64,000 bases of DNA from assembly GCF_004367745.1 (NCBI RefSeq), contig NZ_CP037993.1, positions 1,240,001 through 1,304,000 on the forward strand, written 5' to 3'. Shown here piece after piece: positions 37,693 through 47,063 of the stretch. The notes under the pieces were generated by a model. It worked only from the letters and a program-made list of their open reading frames with translations. It searched no databases and was not told the DNA's origin. Position 1 is the first letter of the stretch. The number at the start of each line of letters is the position of its first letter. The position numbers and the translations under genes were made by a program. The DNA comes from Herbaspirillum huttiense (GTDB lineage Bacteria > Pseudomonadota > Gammaproteobacteria > Burkholderiales > Burkholderiaceae_D).

Positions 37693-38261
37693 TGCGCCGG
37701 CGCTTGCTGCCTTGCCTCGCCGCTGCCCTGCTGGCAGCGGCCGCTCCTGGCCTGCAGGCCAGGGAGGCGCTGCCGCCACCGCCGGTGATGGCAGCGCAGG
37801 GCACGGTGCAAACCGCCTTTGCGCCCTGGGATGACATCGAAGCGCTGATCGTCGGCCAGCTTCACTCTGCGCAGCGCCAGATCCTGATGCAAGCCTATCT
37901 GCTCACCAGCCGTCCGATTACCGAGGCGCTGGTGGCCGCCCGCAAGCGCGGCATCGACGTGCGTGTGCTCATGGATGCCGGCCAGCTCGACAAGAATTCC
38001 GAAGATCGCCTGCGCCAGCTGCGCGCGGCCGGCATTCCGGTCTGGCTGGAAACCGATTACCGCAATGCCCACAACAAGGTCATCATCATCGATGCAGCCT
38101 TGCCGACGGCCACCGTCATCACGGGCAGCTACAACTTCACCTGGTCGGCCCAGCACAAGAACGCCGAGAACGTGCTCATCCTCGGCAAGAACCCGCCACT
38201 GGCTGCACGCTACGCCAGCAACTGGCAGCGCCACCGCCAGGATGCCCAGGCGGCACCCTGA
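37689..38261 (+). CDS. Phospholipase D-family (Nuc-type) nuclease, exported
   Basis: The protein has 190 residues. A signal peptide (RRRLLPCLAAALLAAAAPGLQA) is followed by a single PLD domain with one HKD motif (AHNKVIIIDAALPTATVITGSYNFTWSAQHKNAEN). The one-motif proteins of this size are Nuc-like endonucleases that dimerise to form the active site. It begins with an ATGATG overlapping the stop of the methyltransferase gene, so it is translationally coupled. Confidence 0.87.
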   Translation: MMRRRLLPCLAAALLAAAAPGLQAREALPPPPVMAAQGTVQTAFAPWDDIEALIVGQLHSAQRQILMQAYLLTSRPITEALVAARKRGIDVRVLMDAGQLDKNSEDRLRQLRAAGIPVWLETDYRNAHNKVIIIDAALPTATVITGSYNFTWSAQHKNAENVLILGKNPPLAARYASNWQRHRQDAQAAP

Positions 38262-38289
38262 TTTGCCCTGATTCTTCACCCGGCCAGCC

Positions 38290-39648
38290 ATGACCGATCA
38301 TTTCCTTTCCCTCTTCACCGATATCAGCACCGTCGACCTGCTGCGCCAGCTGGTGGTGATTGCACTTTCGCTGGTGGGCGGCATCGGCCTCTCGCGCTGG
38401 CTGCGAGCGCGTTTCGTGCTGCCGGGCGATGGCGAGGCGCAGTCGTTGGTCATGCAAATCGGCGTCAAGAGCTTCGCCCGCGTGCTCTCGCCGCTGCTGG
38501 CCCTGGGCCTGTTGACGGGAGCCTATTACATTCTCAAGCGCGGCCACCATGCCGTCACGCTCTGGGAAATCATGTTCCCCCTGACCATCGCCCAGGTGGC
38601 GATGCGTTTCGTTTTCTACGTATTGCGCGGCATCTTCGTGAAGGATGCGACCGTGGGCGCGCTGCTGCACCTGTCGGAAAAGGTGATCGCGTTGCTGGTC
38701 TGGCTGTGCGTGGTGCTGTGGATTACCGGCCTGTGGCCGGATTTCGTCGACTATCTGGATACCACGACCTTCCCGCTGGCGCGCCACAAGGTGTCCTTGT
38801 TGACGATGTTGCAAGGTGCGGCCTCCGTGCTGGTGACGCTCATCATTGCCCTGTGGATAGGCACGGTGGTGGAAAACCGCCTCATGAAGTTCAGCGGCAT
38901 GCATTCCTCTCTGCGCACGGTGGTGGCGCGCATGATGCGGGCCTTGCTGATCCTGATTGCCTTCCTGGTCAGCCTGTCGCTGGTCGGCATCGACCTGACC
39001 GTGCTGTCTGTCTTCGGGGGCGCGCTCGGTGTGGGTATCGGCCTGGGTTTGCAGAAGATTGCCAGCAGCTATGTCTCCGGCTTCGTGATCCTGCTGGAGC
39101 GCAGCATGGTCATCGGCGATATGGTTGCCGTGGATAAATATTTCGGCAAGGTCACCCAGATCAATACCCGCTACACCATCCTGGAAGGACTGGACGGGAT
39201 CGAATCGGTGTTGCCCAATGAACTATTTGTCTCCAATCCGGTACAAAACTATTCCTTGACCCATCGCATTGTACGTTTGGCTACACAGCTTACAATTCTG
39301 TACCAGGACGATGTGGAAACGGTCTTGTCCATCATGGAACAGGCCGCACTTGGGGTACAACGGGTCTCCCAGCAGACCGCCCCGCAAGCCCTGCTGATCA
39401 AGATCGGAGCCGACGGGCTGGATCTGGAACTGGGGTTCTGGATCACCGACCCGGAAAATGGACGGCTCAATGTGCTGTCCGACGTCAATCGTGCCATCTG
39501 GGCTGCCTTCAAGCAACACGGCATCCAGGTGGCCCATCCCAAGCGCGACATCCGGATTATGGATGAGCGCAGCTTCCGCCAAAGTACGCGCCAGGAAATT
39601 CCTGATATCCCAGAGGCACAGAATTCGCGTACAATGCCGGACAATTAA
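38290..39648 (+). CDS. MscS-family mechanosensitive ion channel
   Basis: The protein has 452 residues with about five to six N-terminal membrane segments. The pore helix and gate region VLSVFGGALGVGIGLGLQKIASSYVSGFVILLERSMVIGDMV near residues 240-280 is the MscS hallmark. The beta domain has NTRYTILEGLDGIESVLPNELFVSNPVQNYS, with ILPN replaced by VLPN. It should release solutes on osmotic downshock. It lies 28 bases after the PLD gene, so the two may be cotranscribed. Confidence 0.92.
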   Translation: MTDHFLSLFTDISTVDLLRQLVVIALSLVGGIGLSRWLRARFVLPGDGEAQSLVMQIGVKSFARVLSPLLALGLLTGAYYILKRGHHAVTLWEIMFPLTIAQVAMRFVFYVLRGIFVKDATVGALLHLSEKVIALLVWLCVVLWITGLWPDFVDYLDTTTFPLARHKVSLLTMLQGAASVLVTLIIALWIGTVVENRLMKFSGMHSSLRTVVARMMRALLILIAFLVSLSLVGIDLTVLSVFGGALGVGIGLGLQKIASSYVSGFVILLERSMVIGDMVAVDKYFGKVTQINTRYTILEGLDGIESVLPNELFVSNPVQNYSLTHRIVRLATQLTILYQDDVETVLSIMEQAALGVQRVSQQTAPQALLIKIGADGLDLELGFWITDPENGRLNVLSDVNRAIWAAFKQHGIQVAHPKRDIRIMDERSFRQSTRQEIPDIPEAQNSRTMPDN

Positions 39649-39730
39649 AAGAAAATAAAACCATTTTCACGGAACAAGTAATAATCCTGTTTTGTAGTCC
39701 GATAGTTGTTTTCTATTTGGAGTTGTACTG

Positions 39731-40927
39731 ATGACCCTTGATGCGATCCTCGACTTTGTTGCCAACGGCCTGCTGCACGCGTCCGGTTGGCAGATTGTCA
39801 TTTACACACTGGTGATGACCCACATCACCATCGTGGGCGTGACTCTCTACCTGCATCGTTGCCAGGCGCATCGCGCGCTCGAACTGCACGCGATCCCCAG
39901 CCACTTCTTCCGTCTCTGGCTGTGGATGACCACCGGCATGGTGACCAAGGAATGGGCCGCCATCCACCGCAAGCACCACGCCAAGTGCGAGACCGAAGAA
40001 GATCCGCACAGCCCGCAGACCCGCGGCATCCACAAGGTGATGTGGCAGGGTGCCGAGCTGTACCGCAGTGAGTCCAAGAACGCCGAGACCATGGAGAAGT
40101 TCGGTCACGGCACCCCGGATGACTGGATTGAACACAACATCTACAGCAAGTACGGCTGGCAGGGTGTGGGCATCATGCTGATCATCGACGTGCTGCTGTT
40201 CGGCGCCATCGGTCTGACCGTGTGGGCCGTGCAGATGGCCTGGATCCCGTTCTGGGCGGCTGGCGTGGTCAACGGCCTGGGCCACTTCTGGGGCTATCGC
40301 AACTACGATTGCAACGATGCAGCGACCAACCTGTTCCCGATCGGCATCATCATCGGCGGCGAGGAAATGCACAACAATCACCACACCTTCGGCACCTCGG
40401 CCAAGTTCTCGGCCAAGTGGTATGAATTTGACATCGGCTGGATGTACATCCGCATCCTGGAGACCTTCGGCCTGGCCAAGGTCAAGAAGGTGGCACCGGT
40501 GCCCAAGTTCGACAGCCAGAAATCGGTGATCGACTTCGATACCCTGCAGTCCGTGATCGCCAACCGTTACGACGTGACCGCCAAGTACGCCCGTTCGCTC
40601 AAGAGCGCCTGGAAGGACGAGCTGGATCACCTGATCGAGAAGGCCCAGCTGGAATCGCGTTTCCTGAAGTCCTCCAGGAAGCTGCTGCAGCGTGAGCCGG
40701 CCCGTCTGGAAGATGGCCAGAAGCAGCAACTGTCGGAACTGTTCGCCCACAGCAAGGCGCTGCAGACCATGCATGAGATGCGCATCGAACTGAGCGCCAT
40801 CTGGGAGCGTTCGCACTCGACCCGCGAACAGCTGCTGCAGCAACTGCAGGACTGGTGCACCCGCGCCGAGGCATCCGGCGTGAAGGCCTTGCGTGACTTC
40901 GCCCTGCGCCTGCGCAGCTACGCCTGA
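39731..40927 (+). CDS. Membrane fatty acid desaturase (delta-9 type)
   Basis: The protein has 398 residues. The three histidine boxes of di-iron acyl desaturases are intact: HRCQAHR near residue 43, HRKHH near 81 and HNNHHT near 218. Four membrane segments lie within the first 200 residues. The C-terminal 130 residues form a charged helical extension (HDLIEKAQLESR-like repeats) that is typical of some betaproteobacterial homologues. TTTGGAG precedes the start. It adjusts membrane fluidity by introducing cis double bonds. Confidence 0.92.
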   Translation: MTLDAILDFVANGLLHASGWQIVIYTLVMTHITIVGVTLYLHRCQAHRALELHAIPSHFFRLWLWMTTGMVTKEWAAIHRKHHAKCETEEDPHSPQTRGIHKVMWQGAELYRSESKNAETMEKFGHGTPDDWIEHNIYSKYGWQGVGIMLIIDVLLFGAIGLTVWAVQMAWIPFWAAGVVNGLGHFWGYRNYDCNDAATNLFPIGIIIGGEEMHNNHHTFGTSAKFSAKWYEFDIGWMYIRILETFGLAKVKKVAPVPKFDSQKSVIDFDTLQSVIANRYDVTAKYARSLKSAWKDELDHLIEKAQLESRFLKSSRKLLQREPARLEDGQKQQLSELFAHSKALQTMHEMRIELSAIWERSHSTREQLLQQLQDWCTRAEASGVKALRDFALRLRSYA

Positions 40928-40989
40928 TCGGCTTTGACCAGGCCGCTGCTCCGGGGTAAAAGCCGGAAGTGAAGGAAAAGCATGAAGAC

Positions 40990-41022
40990 ATCCCTGCAGA
41001 GCGATCTGCGGGGATTTTTTTC
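40990..41022 (+). terminator. Terminator after the desaturase gene
   Basis: ATCCCTGCAGA pairs with TCTGCGGGGAT (one G-T pair) around a GCGA loop, followed by a T run. Confidence 0.8.
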
Positions 41023-41135
41023 GTCATCGGCCAGTACAGGCCTGAAGGTTTTTGTCAAAAAACCGAAACGGGAGGGGAGGGCTGCGGTGCGCAGCGGGCT
41101 GACCGGCGCAATGCGTTCAACGTGAGCAGGCAATA

Positions 41136-41165
41136 AAAAACCCGCAGAGTATTCTGCGGGTTTTT
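41136..41165. terminator. Terminator after rpmG (works on the minus strand)
   Basis: AAAAACCCGCAGA / TCTGCGGGTTTTT is a 13-base perfect stem with a GTAT loop. Its A/T flanks allow use from both sides. Confidence 0.9.
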
Positions 41166-41185
41166 CATCGGGAGACCGGGATCAA

Positions 41186-41353
41186 TTACTTGATCTTGGT
41201 TTCCTTGTATTCGACGTGCTTGCGCGCCTTGGGATCGAACTTCATGATGCTGATCTTTTCGGGCGTAGTACGCTTGTTCTTGGTGGTGGTGTAGAAGTGA
41301 CCAGTACCTGCGGTCGACTCCAGTTTGATTTTGTCGCGGCCGGATTTCGCCAT
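41186..41353 (-). CDS. rpmG: 50S ribosomal protein L33
   Basis: The 55-residue basic protein is [20 protein letters not shown] with [36 protein letters not shown], a full-length cysteine-free L33. The start is preceded by AAAGGAAATC. It follows rpmB by 24 bases in the usual rpmB-rpmG operon. Confidence 0.97.
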   Translation of the reverse strand: MAKSGRDKIKLESTAGTGHFYTTTKNKRTTPEKISIMKFDPKARKHVEYKETKIK

Positions 41354-41377
41354 GATAGATTTCCTTTACTCTGCTAA

Positions 41378-41614
41378 TTAGACTTTTTCGCCACGAGCAC
41401 GCAGATCGGCCAGAACGGCATCGATGCCGATCTTGTCGATCACGCGCAGGCCGGCGTTGGACAAACGCAGCGAAACCCAGCGGTTCTCGGATTCGACGAA
41501 AATGCGGCGGTTCTGCAGGTTGGGCAGAAAACGACGCTTGGTCTTGTTGTTTGCATGGGAAACGTTGTTGCCGACCATCGGCCCCTTCCCGGTGACTTGG
41601 CAGACACGTGCCAT
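41378..41614 (-). CDS. rpmB: 50S ribosomal protein L28
   Basis: The 78-residue protein starts [20 protein letters not shown] and continues with [45 protein letters not shown], which is typical L28. GGAGTCTCAC precedes the ATG. A consensus promoter lies 41-69 bases upstream. Confidence 0.97.
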   Translation of the reverse strand: MARVCQVTGKGPMVGNNVSHANNKTKRRFLPNLQNRRIFVESENRWVSLRLSNAGLRVIDKIGIDAVLADLRARGEKV

Positions 41615-41654
41615 GTGAGACTCCTTAAAAATTTCCGAATTTGGGAAAAACGAG

Positions 41655-41683
41655 AGTATATGGAAAAAACTCTGCTTTTTCAA
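41655..41683 (-). promoter_or_regulatory. rpmBG promoter
   Basis: On the minus strand TTGAAA (complement of 41678-41683), a 17-base spacer and TATACT (complement of 41655-41660) make a near-consensus sigma-70 promoter 41 bases upstream of rpmB. Confidence 0.8.
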
Positions 41684-41820
41684 TGACTTGCGAAAAACAA
41701 TTGTGTCTTGATGGGGTCCATTGATTTAACAATTGAAGAAACATTGTTTTTCCACTGTCGCCCTTAATGGCGCAATCCCAGTCCTGTAAAGGCTTTGCGG
41801 CCGATCTGGCTGGTTGCGGT

Positions 41821-42501
41821 TCACACCTTGCCGTGGTCGGCAAAGGAATACAGGCGTGTTCCGGCCACCACGATGTGGTCCAGCAATTCCACCTCGATGA
41901 GCTCGAGGGCTTGCTTGAGTGTCTTGGTCAGGCGCAGATCGGAGTCACTGGGCCGCGGGTCGCCTGAAGGGTGGTTGTGGGCCACGATGACCGAAGCGGC
42001 GTTGTAACGCAGCGCCATCTTGACCACTTCCCGGGGATGGACCGTGGTCTGATTCAGCGAGCCCCTGAACAATTCTTCCGTCCCGAGCAGGTTGTTGCGC
42101 ATGTTCAGGAAGAGGGCGACGAAACATTCATGTTCCTTGCCGAAGAAGGTCAGCTTCAGGTATTCGCCCACGACGCGCGTGGAATTGAGGGCCGATGCCT
42201 GCTTCAGATCGCTGTGGATGGCGCGCTTGGCCAACTCCAGAGAGGCCGATAGCTGGGCGCATTTGGCCGGGCCGAGGCCGTTGCCCAGACTGGGTTCGCG
42301 CTGAACGGCCTTGCACAGGCCTTCGAGCGAGCCGAAGCGGTGCAGCAGATCCATGGCCAGTTCCATGACGCTCTTGCCCGGTGTGCCCACGCGCAGAAAG
42401 ATGGCCAGCAATTCCGCATCGGAGAGGCAGGCCGGGCCCAGCTCCAACAGACGTTCGCGTGGCCGCTGTGCGGCGGGCCAATCGACAATGGACATGGTCA
42501 T
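41821..42501 (-). CDS. radC: RadC family JAB/MPN-domain protein
   Basis: The protein has 226 residues. The N-terminal UPF0758 helix-hairpin-helix part (RERLLELGPACLSDAELLAIFLRVGTPGKSVMELA) is followed by a JAMM metalloprotease-like domain with VIVAHNHPSGDPRPSDSD, the full metal-binding motif. The old DNA-repair role has been withdrawn and the function remains unknown. It starts behind GGAGATTCATCTC and is divergent from the FKBP gene. Confidence 0.93.
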   Translation of the reverse strand: MTMSIVDWPAAQRPRERLLELGPACLSDAELLAIFLRVGTPGKSVMELAMDLLHRFGSLEGLCKAVQREPSLGNGLGPAKCAQLSASLELAKRAIHSDLKQASALNSTRVVGEYLKLTFFGKEHECFVALFLNMRNNLLGTEELFRGSLNQTTVHPREVVKMALRYNAASVIVAHNHPSGDPRPSDSDLRLTKTLKQALELIEVELLDHIVVAGTRLYSFADHGKV

Positions 42502-42733
42502 GAGATGAATCTCCTTTCATATTGCGTTCGAGAGGAAAGACGGCAGCCGGTCCCGCTGCAACCATCCAACAGAAGCCCGGCACCGCCGCAGTGCGCTTGC
42601 GCCGCCGCAAGGAAGTGTCCGATGCGCCCGCCGCCAGCGCAGCCGGATGCAGCTGACAGCGGCAGAGCGGGCCAACGTGGCTTACAATAGCGGGCTCTTG
42701 TGCACCTTCCCGCTTCCAAGCCCGTTCCCAGCC

Positions 42734-43189
42734 ATGTCCAGCCCAACCGTCCCCGTCGTCACCGAAAACGCCTATCTCACCTTGCATTACCGCCTGGCCT
42801 CGCTGGACGGCGAAGACATCGTCAGCACCTTCAACGAAAATCCGGCCACCCTGCAGTTCGGCCAGGGCCAGCTGGCTCCCTTCCTCGAAGCCTGCCTGCT
42901 GGGCCTGCCCGAAGGCACGCAGCAGACCTTTGAACTGAGCCCGGCCCAGGCTTTCGGTGAGCGCAGCGAAGAGCTGATCCAGCGCATCTCGCGTGCCACG
43001 CTGGAAGAAAACTCGTCCATGGATGAGGACTATCGCGTCGGTGACCTGGTCGACTTCGCCGCCCCCGGTGGCGGCCGCTTCGCCGGCATCCTGCGAGCGA
43101 TCGATGATGATGGCGCAATTTTCGACTTCAATCACCCGCTGGCCGGGCAAACGCTGAAGTTCGAAGTAAAAATCATCGGAATCCTGTAA
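42734..43189 (+). CDS. FKBP-type peptidyl-prolyl isomerase, SlpA-like
   Basis: This cytoplasmic 151-residue prolyl isomerase and chaperone starts MSSPTVPVVTENAYLTLHYRLA. It shows GQLAPFLEACLLGLPEGTQQTFELSPAQAFGERSEELIQ, the SlyD/SlpA flap-insert type. It lacks a SlyD-type histidine tail. TACAAT at 42683-42688 may be its -10 box. It lies directly upstream of ispH, the same pairing as slpA-ispH in enterobacteria. Confidence 0.92.
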   Translation: MSSPTVPVVTENAYLTLHYRLASLDGEDIVSTFNENPATLQFGQGQLAPFLEACLLGLPEGTQQTFELSPAQAFGERSEELIQRISRATLEENSSMDEDYRVGDLVDFAAPGGGRFAGILRAIDDDGAIFDFNHPLAGQTLKFEVKIIGIL

Positions 43190-43242
43190 GAGCCTCGTCA
43201 TTTGGCGAGTTGGCCCTCGCAATGTTTTGAAGAATCAAGGAA

Positions 43243-44217
43243 ATGACCATGACCATGGAACAAGCCGAATCTGAAATCCTGCTGGCCCAGCCCCGTGGTT
43301 TCTGTGCGGGCGTGGACCGCGCCATCGAAATCGTCGAACGTGCGCTGGCGCAGTTCGGCGCACCCATCTACGTGCGCCATGAAATCGTGCACAACGCCTA
43401 TGTGGTCAATGACCTGCGGGCCAAGGGCGCGGTCTTCATTGAGGAGCTGGCCGACGTGCCGGCCGGCAATACGGTCATCTTCTCGGCCCACGGCGTGTCC
43501 AAGGCGATCCAGGCCGAGGCGGCCGAGCGCGGCCTGACGGTGTTCGATGCCACCTGCCCGCTGGTCACGAAAGTGCATATGGAAGTGGCCAAGATGCGCC
43601 GCGAGGGCCGCGAGATCATCATGATCGGCCACGCCGGCCACCCCGAGGTGGAAGGCACCATGGGCCAGACCGAGGCCGGCATGCACCTGGTGGAGACGGT
43701 GGAAGACGTCCAGCGTCTGCAGGTGGCCGATCCCGAACTGCTGGCCTATGTTTCCCAGACCACACTGTCGGTGGATGACACGGCCGACATCATCGCCGCC
43801 CTGCGCGCGCGCTTCCCGGCCATTGCCGAACCCAAGAAGGGCGACATCTGCTACGCCACCACCAACCGCCAGGAAGCCGTGAAGTTCATGGCCCCGCAGG
43901 TGGAAGTGGTGATCGTGGTCGGCAGCCCCAACAGCTCCAACTCCAACCGCCTGCGCGAACTGGCCGAGAAGAAGGGCGTGCCCGCCTTCATGGTCGACAA
44001 CGCCGCCCTGATCGACCCGCAATGGGTACAAGGCCGCCAGCGCATCGGCGTCACGGCCGGTGCATCGGCACCGGAAGTGCTGGTGCAGGCCGTGATCGAT
44101 CGCATCAAGGAAATCGGTGCGCGCAGCGTGCGCATCCTGGACGGTATTGAAGAAAACGTCACCTTCCCCTTGCCCAAGGGCTTGGGTACCCGCACGCCCT
44201 CGGCCGAATCGGCATGA
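43243..44217 (+). CDS. ispH: 4-hydroxy-3-methylbut-2-enyl diphosphate reductase
   Basis: The last enzyme of the MEP isoprenoid pathway is a 4Fe-4S protein of 324 residues. The three cluster cysteines lie in [25 protein letters not shown] and [23 protein letters not shown] is the substrate-binding loop. The start has a cluster of ATGs (43243, 43249, 43255); AAGGAA is best spaced for 43249, so that one may be used. It is probably cotranscribed with the FKBP gene. Confidence 0.95.
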   Translation: MTMTMEQAESEILLAQPRGFCAGVDRAIEIVERALAQFGAPIYVRHEIVHNAYVVNDLRAKGAVFIEELADVPAGNTVIFSAHGVSKAIQAEAAERGLTVFDATCPLVTKVHMEVAKMRREGREIIMIGHAGHPEVEGTMGQTEAGMHLVETVEDVQRLQVADPELLAYVSQTTLSVDDTADIIAALRARFPAIAEPKKGDICYATTNRQEAVKFMAPQVEVVIVVGSPNSSNSNRLRELAEKKGVPAFMVDNAALIDPQWVQGRQRIGVTAGASAPEVLVQAVIDRIKEIGARSVRILDGIEENVTFPLPKGLGTRTPSAESA

Positions 44218-44284
44218 GCCTGAATCAGCCCTGTGACAAAGGGTGAAGATTCGGACGAAAATCACGTCCGGCGTTTGCGCAAAG

Positions 44285-44310
44285 AGGCCTGCTGATGCAG
44301 GCCTTCTTCA
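44285..44310 (+). terminator. Terminator after ispH
   Basis: AGGCCTGC / GCAGGCCT with a TGAT loop is followed by TTCTTCATTT. Confidence 0.8.
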
Positions 44311-44526
44311 TTTCCGCGACAGGTGTTGTGAAGTCGCCGACAATTCATTGGTCTTACCGCACTTTCTTCTGTAACAGGCGATTGTTTGTGCTCGATTGTT
44401 GGAATCTTCTGCGTATAATTCCGCACCATTATCGACGGACCGCCCAAAAGGCGGCCGAGCGCTAGCCCTCACAAAGAGGGCAGGGCGTCGCCAACGCGGC
44501 GTCAACCAGAGACGGGAGACATCCAT

Positions 44527-44643
44527 ATGTACGAGCATCTGCCCACCGGCCTCGCCCGGTGCCTCCGGCGAAGACCTCCCGGGCGCCCGCCCAGTCGATG
44601 CGCCAGCTCCGGCCCAAGCCGCCCGCACGGCTACTGCGGCTGA
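44527..44643 (+). CDS. Possible leader peptide upstream of livH
   Basis: A 38-codon frame starts at ATG 44527, eight bases after GGGAG. The peptide begins MYEHLPTGLARCLRRRPPGR and is rich in Arg, Pro and Cys, not in branched-chain residues as a classic attenuator peptide would be. It sits between the hairpin cluster and livH. It may be a real leader peptide or simply an open stretch in GC-rich RNA. Confidence 0.25.
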   Translation: MYEHLPTGLARCLRRRPPGRPPSRCASSGPSRPHGYCG

Positions 44644-44831
44644 ATTTCCCTCCATTCCCTCCGTCAGCGAGCCCTGCTCGTCGGGAACGCGTGCACCCTT
44701 TTTATGAAGAGTGATAACGCGATCCCGGGTTTCGGGAACGGATTTTGCTAATCGACATGCTTTCGCGCGGTGTCCGCTTTGGTGCAGACCCACGTGTTTT
44801 TCTTGTTTCCATTTAGATCGAAGAGTTATTC

Positions 44832-45761
44832 ATGGACATTTTCATCCAGCAGATCATCAACGGATTGGTGCTAGGCAGCATGTACGCACTGATCGCCCTG
44901 GGCTACACCATGGTGTACGGGGTGCTGAACCTGATCAACTTTGCCCACGGCGACATCCTGATGGTGGGCGCCATGGTCGGCCTGTCGATCCTCAAATTGG
45001 TGCAGCAGGTCGCGCCTGACCTGCCGGGCATCGTCAAGCTGATCATTGCCATCGTCGGTGCCATTCCGGTGTGCGTGATCGTCAGCCTGCTGATCGAACG
45101 CATCGCTTACCGTCCGCTGCGCAACGCGCCGCGCCTGGCGCCGCTGATCACCGCCATCGGCGTGTCGATCCTGCTGCAGACCTTCGCCATGATGATCTGG
45201 GGCCGCAGCCCGCTGCCGTTCCCGCAGATCATGCCCTCGACCCCGGTCAACATCGCCGGTGCCCTGATCTCGCCGACCCAGATCATGCTGCTCATCCTGG
45301 CCCTGGCCGCGATGATCGGCCTGGTGCTGATCGTGGAGAAGACCAAGATGGGCCGCGCCATGCGCGCCACTGCCGAGAACCCGCGCATCGCCGGTTTGAT
45401 GGGCGTGGATGCCAACCGCGTCATCATCGTCACCTTCGCCATCGGCGCGGCACTGGCCGCGATTGCCGGCGTGATGTGGGCTGCCAACTATTCCACCGCG
45501 CAATTCGCCATGGGCTTCGTGCCGGGCCTGAAGGCCTTCTCGGCGGCCGTGCTGGGTGGTATCGGCAACATCTACGGCGCCATGCTGGGCGGCATCCTGC
45601 TGGGCCTGATCGAGAGTCTGGGTGCCGGTTACATCGGCGACCTGACCGGCAACTTCCTGGGCAGCAATTATCAGGACATCTTCGCCTTCATCGTGCTGAT
45701 CATCGTGTTGACCTTGCGTCCGTCCGGGATCATGGGTGAGCGTGTGGCGGATCGGGCCTGA
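44832..45761 (+). CDS. livH: Branched-chain amino acid ABC transporter permease LivH
   Basis: The 309-residue inner-membrane permease opens IFIQQIINGLVLGSMYALIALGYTMVYGVLNLINFAHGDILMVGAM, the canonical LivH start. The coupling loop KMGRAMRATAENPRIAGLMGVDANRVI is present and it has about eight helices. It is the first gene of livHMGF. No binding protein (livK/livJ) is next to it, so the operon depends on one encoded elsewhere. Confidence 0.95.
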   Translation: MDIFIQQIINGLVLGSMYALIALGYTMVYGVLNLINFAHGDILMVGAMVGLSILKLVQQVAPDLPGIVKLIIAIVGAIPVCVIVSLLIERIAYRPLRNAPRLAPLITAIGVSILLQTFAMMIWGRSPLPFPQIMPSTPVNIAGALISPTQIMLLILALAAMIGLVLIVEKTKMGRAMRATAENPRIAGLMGVDANRVIIVTFAIGAALAAIAGVMWAANYSTAQFAMGFVPGLKAFSAAVLGGIGNIYGAMLGGILLGLIESLGAGYIGDLTGNFLGSNYQDIFAFIVLIIVLTLRPSGIMGERVADRA

Positions 45762-45833
45762 GTTTTTAAGATTTAAAACCTTAAAAACTTAAAAACAGAA
45801 ACTTAGAAACTTAAGAAATCGGAAGAGAACACT
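45762..45833 (+). promoter_or_regulatory. AT-rich inverted-repeat spacer between livH and livM
   Basis: This 72-base stretch is almost pure A/T in a GC-rich operon. GTTTTTAAG at 45762-45770 is the perfect complement of CTTAAAAAC, which occurs twice in tandem (45780-45788 and 45788-45796). GAAACTTA then recurs twice. It could form an RNA hairpin that tunes permease stoichiometry or stability. Confidence 0.45.
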
Positions 45834-47048
45834 ATGGCTCTCATGACCTTCGACATGAAGCGCAACCCCCAGCAGGCGCGGTTCAGCCTGCTGGCGCTGT
45901 TGGCGCTGATGATCATCTTCCCCATGATCGCCCAGCATTTCGGCAATTCGTGGGTGCGCATCATGGATATGGCGCTGCTCTACATCATGCTGGCCCTGGG
46001 CCTGAACGTGGTGGTGGGTTTTGCCGGCCTGCTGGACCTGGGCTACATCGCCTTCTATGCCATCGGTGCCTACACCGCTGGTTTGCTGGCCTCGCCGCAG
46101 TTCGCGCAGGTGATCGAATCCTTCATCAACACCTATCCGGCCATCGGCAATTTCCTGGTCTGGCTGTGCGGTCCGCAGATCGTGCAGAACGGCATCCACT
46201 TGTCGCTGTGGCTGATCGTGCCGATCTCGGGCGTGCTGGCGGCGCTCTTCGGTGCGCTCCTGGGTGCGCCGACCCTGAAGCTGCGCGGTGACTACCTGGC
46301 CATCGTGACGCTGGGCTTCGGCGAGATCATCCGTATCTTCATGAACAACCTGAACGCGCCGGTGAACATCACCAACGGTCCGCAGGGCATCAACCTGATC
46401 GACCCGATTCGCGTGTTCGGCGTGTCGCTGGCCGGTGAACCGGGTTCGGGTTCGATGCTGAAGATCTTCGGCATGAACCTGCCCTCGGTGAACGCGTACT
46501 ACTACCTGTTCCTGGTGCTGTGCATCTTCGTGATCTTCTTCTCGAGCCGCCTGCAGGATTCGCGCCTGGGCCGTGCCTGGGTGGCGATCCGTGAAGATGA
46601 AATCGCCGCCAAGGCGATGGGCATCAACACGCGCAATGTCAAGCTGCTGGCCTTCGCCATGGGCGCTTCGTTTGGTGGCGTGGCCGGTGCCATGTTCGGT
46701 GCCTTCCAGGGTTTTGTTTCGCCTGAATCCTTCTCCCTGACCGAATCCATCGCCGTGCTGGCCATGGTGGTGCTGGGCGGCATCGGCCACATTCCGGGCG
46801 TGGTGCTGGGTGGCGTGATCCTGGCGGCGCTGCCGGAAGTGCTGCGCCACGTGGTGGAGCCGCTGCAGATGGCCATCTTCGGCAAGGTGTGGATCGATGC
46901 GGAAGTGCTGCGCCAGCTGCTCTACGGCCTGGCCATGGTGATCATCATGCTGACCCGTCCGGCTGGCCTGTGGCCCTCGCCGCGCCATGAAGACCGTCCC
47001 GAAGTGGACCACACCAAAGTCGGTACCACCGGCGAAGTCAAAGCTTAA
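45834..47048 (+). CDS. livM: Branched-chain amino acid ABC transporter permease LivM
   Basis: The protein has 404 residues and about ten membrane segments. LALGLNVVVGFAGLLDLGYIAFYAIGAYTAGLLA near residue 55 is the LivM signature, GDYLAIVTLGFGEIIRIFMNNL follows, and the coupling helix SRLGRAWVAIREDEIAAKAMGINTRNVKLLAF is near 245. GGAAGAG precedes the start. It forms the membrane channel with LivH. Confidence 0.95.
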   Translation: MALMTFDMKRNPQQARFSLLALLALMIIFPMIAQHFGNSWVRIMDMALLYIMLALGLNVVVGFAGLLDLGYIAFYAIGAYTAGLLASPQFAQVIESFINTYPAIGNFLVWLCGPQIVQNGIHLSLWLIVPISGVLAALFGALLGAPTLKLRGDYLAIVTLGFGEIIRIFMNNLNAPVNITNGPQGINLIDPIRVFGVSLAGEPGSGSMLKIFGMNLPSVNAYYYLFLVLCIFVIFFSSRLQDSRLGRAWVAIREDEIAAKAMGINTRNVKLLAFAMGASFGGVAGAMFGAFQGFVSPESFSLTESIAVLAMVVLGGIGHIPGVVLGGVILAALPEVLRHVVEPLQMAIFGKVWIDAEVLRQLLYGLAMVIIMLTRPAGLWPSPRHEDRPEVDHTKVGTTGEVKA

Positions 47049-47063
47049 TCTGGAGCACAGAAC

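Larger units (their letters stand above)
44218..44831. promoter_or_regulatory. Long structured leader region of the livHMGF operon
   Basis: The 614-base gap begins with the ispH terminator. TATAAT at 44414-44419 is a probable -10 box, giving a leader of about 400 bases. Three small hairpins follow in tandem: CCGCC/GGCGG at 44440-44454, GCCCTC/GAGGGC at 44465-44481 and CGCC/GGCG at 44489-44501. Next come a short open frame with a good ribosome binding site (44527-44643) and CCCG/CGGG with a short T run near 44724-44745. Attenuation or a small-ligand-responsive leader is possible; I cannot match it to a known riboswitch class. Confidence 0.45.

Noticed and set aside
44396..44707. A 103-codon rightward frame in the livH leader
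   Set aside because: It would start before the probable transcription start and has no ribosome binding site; the leader is better explained as structured RNA.
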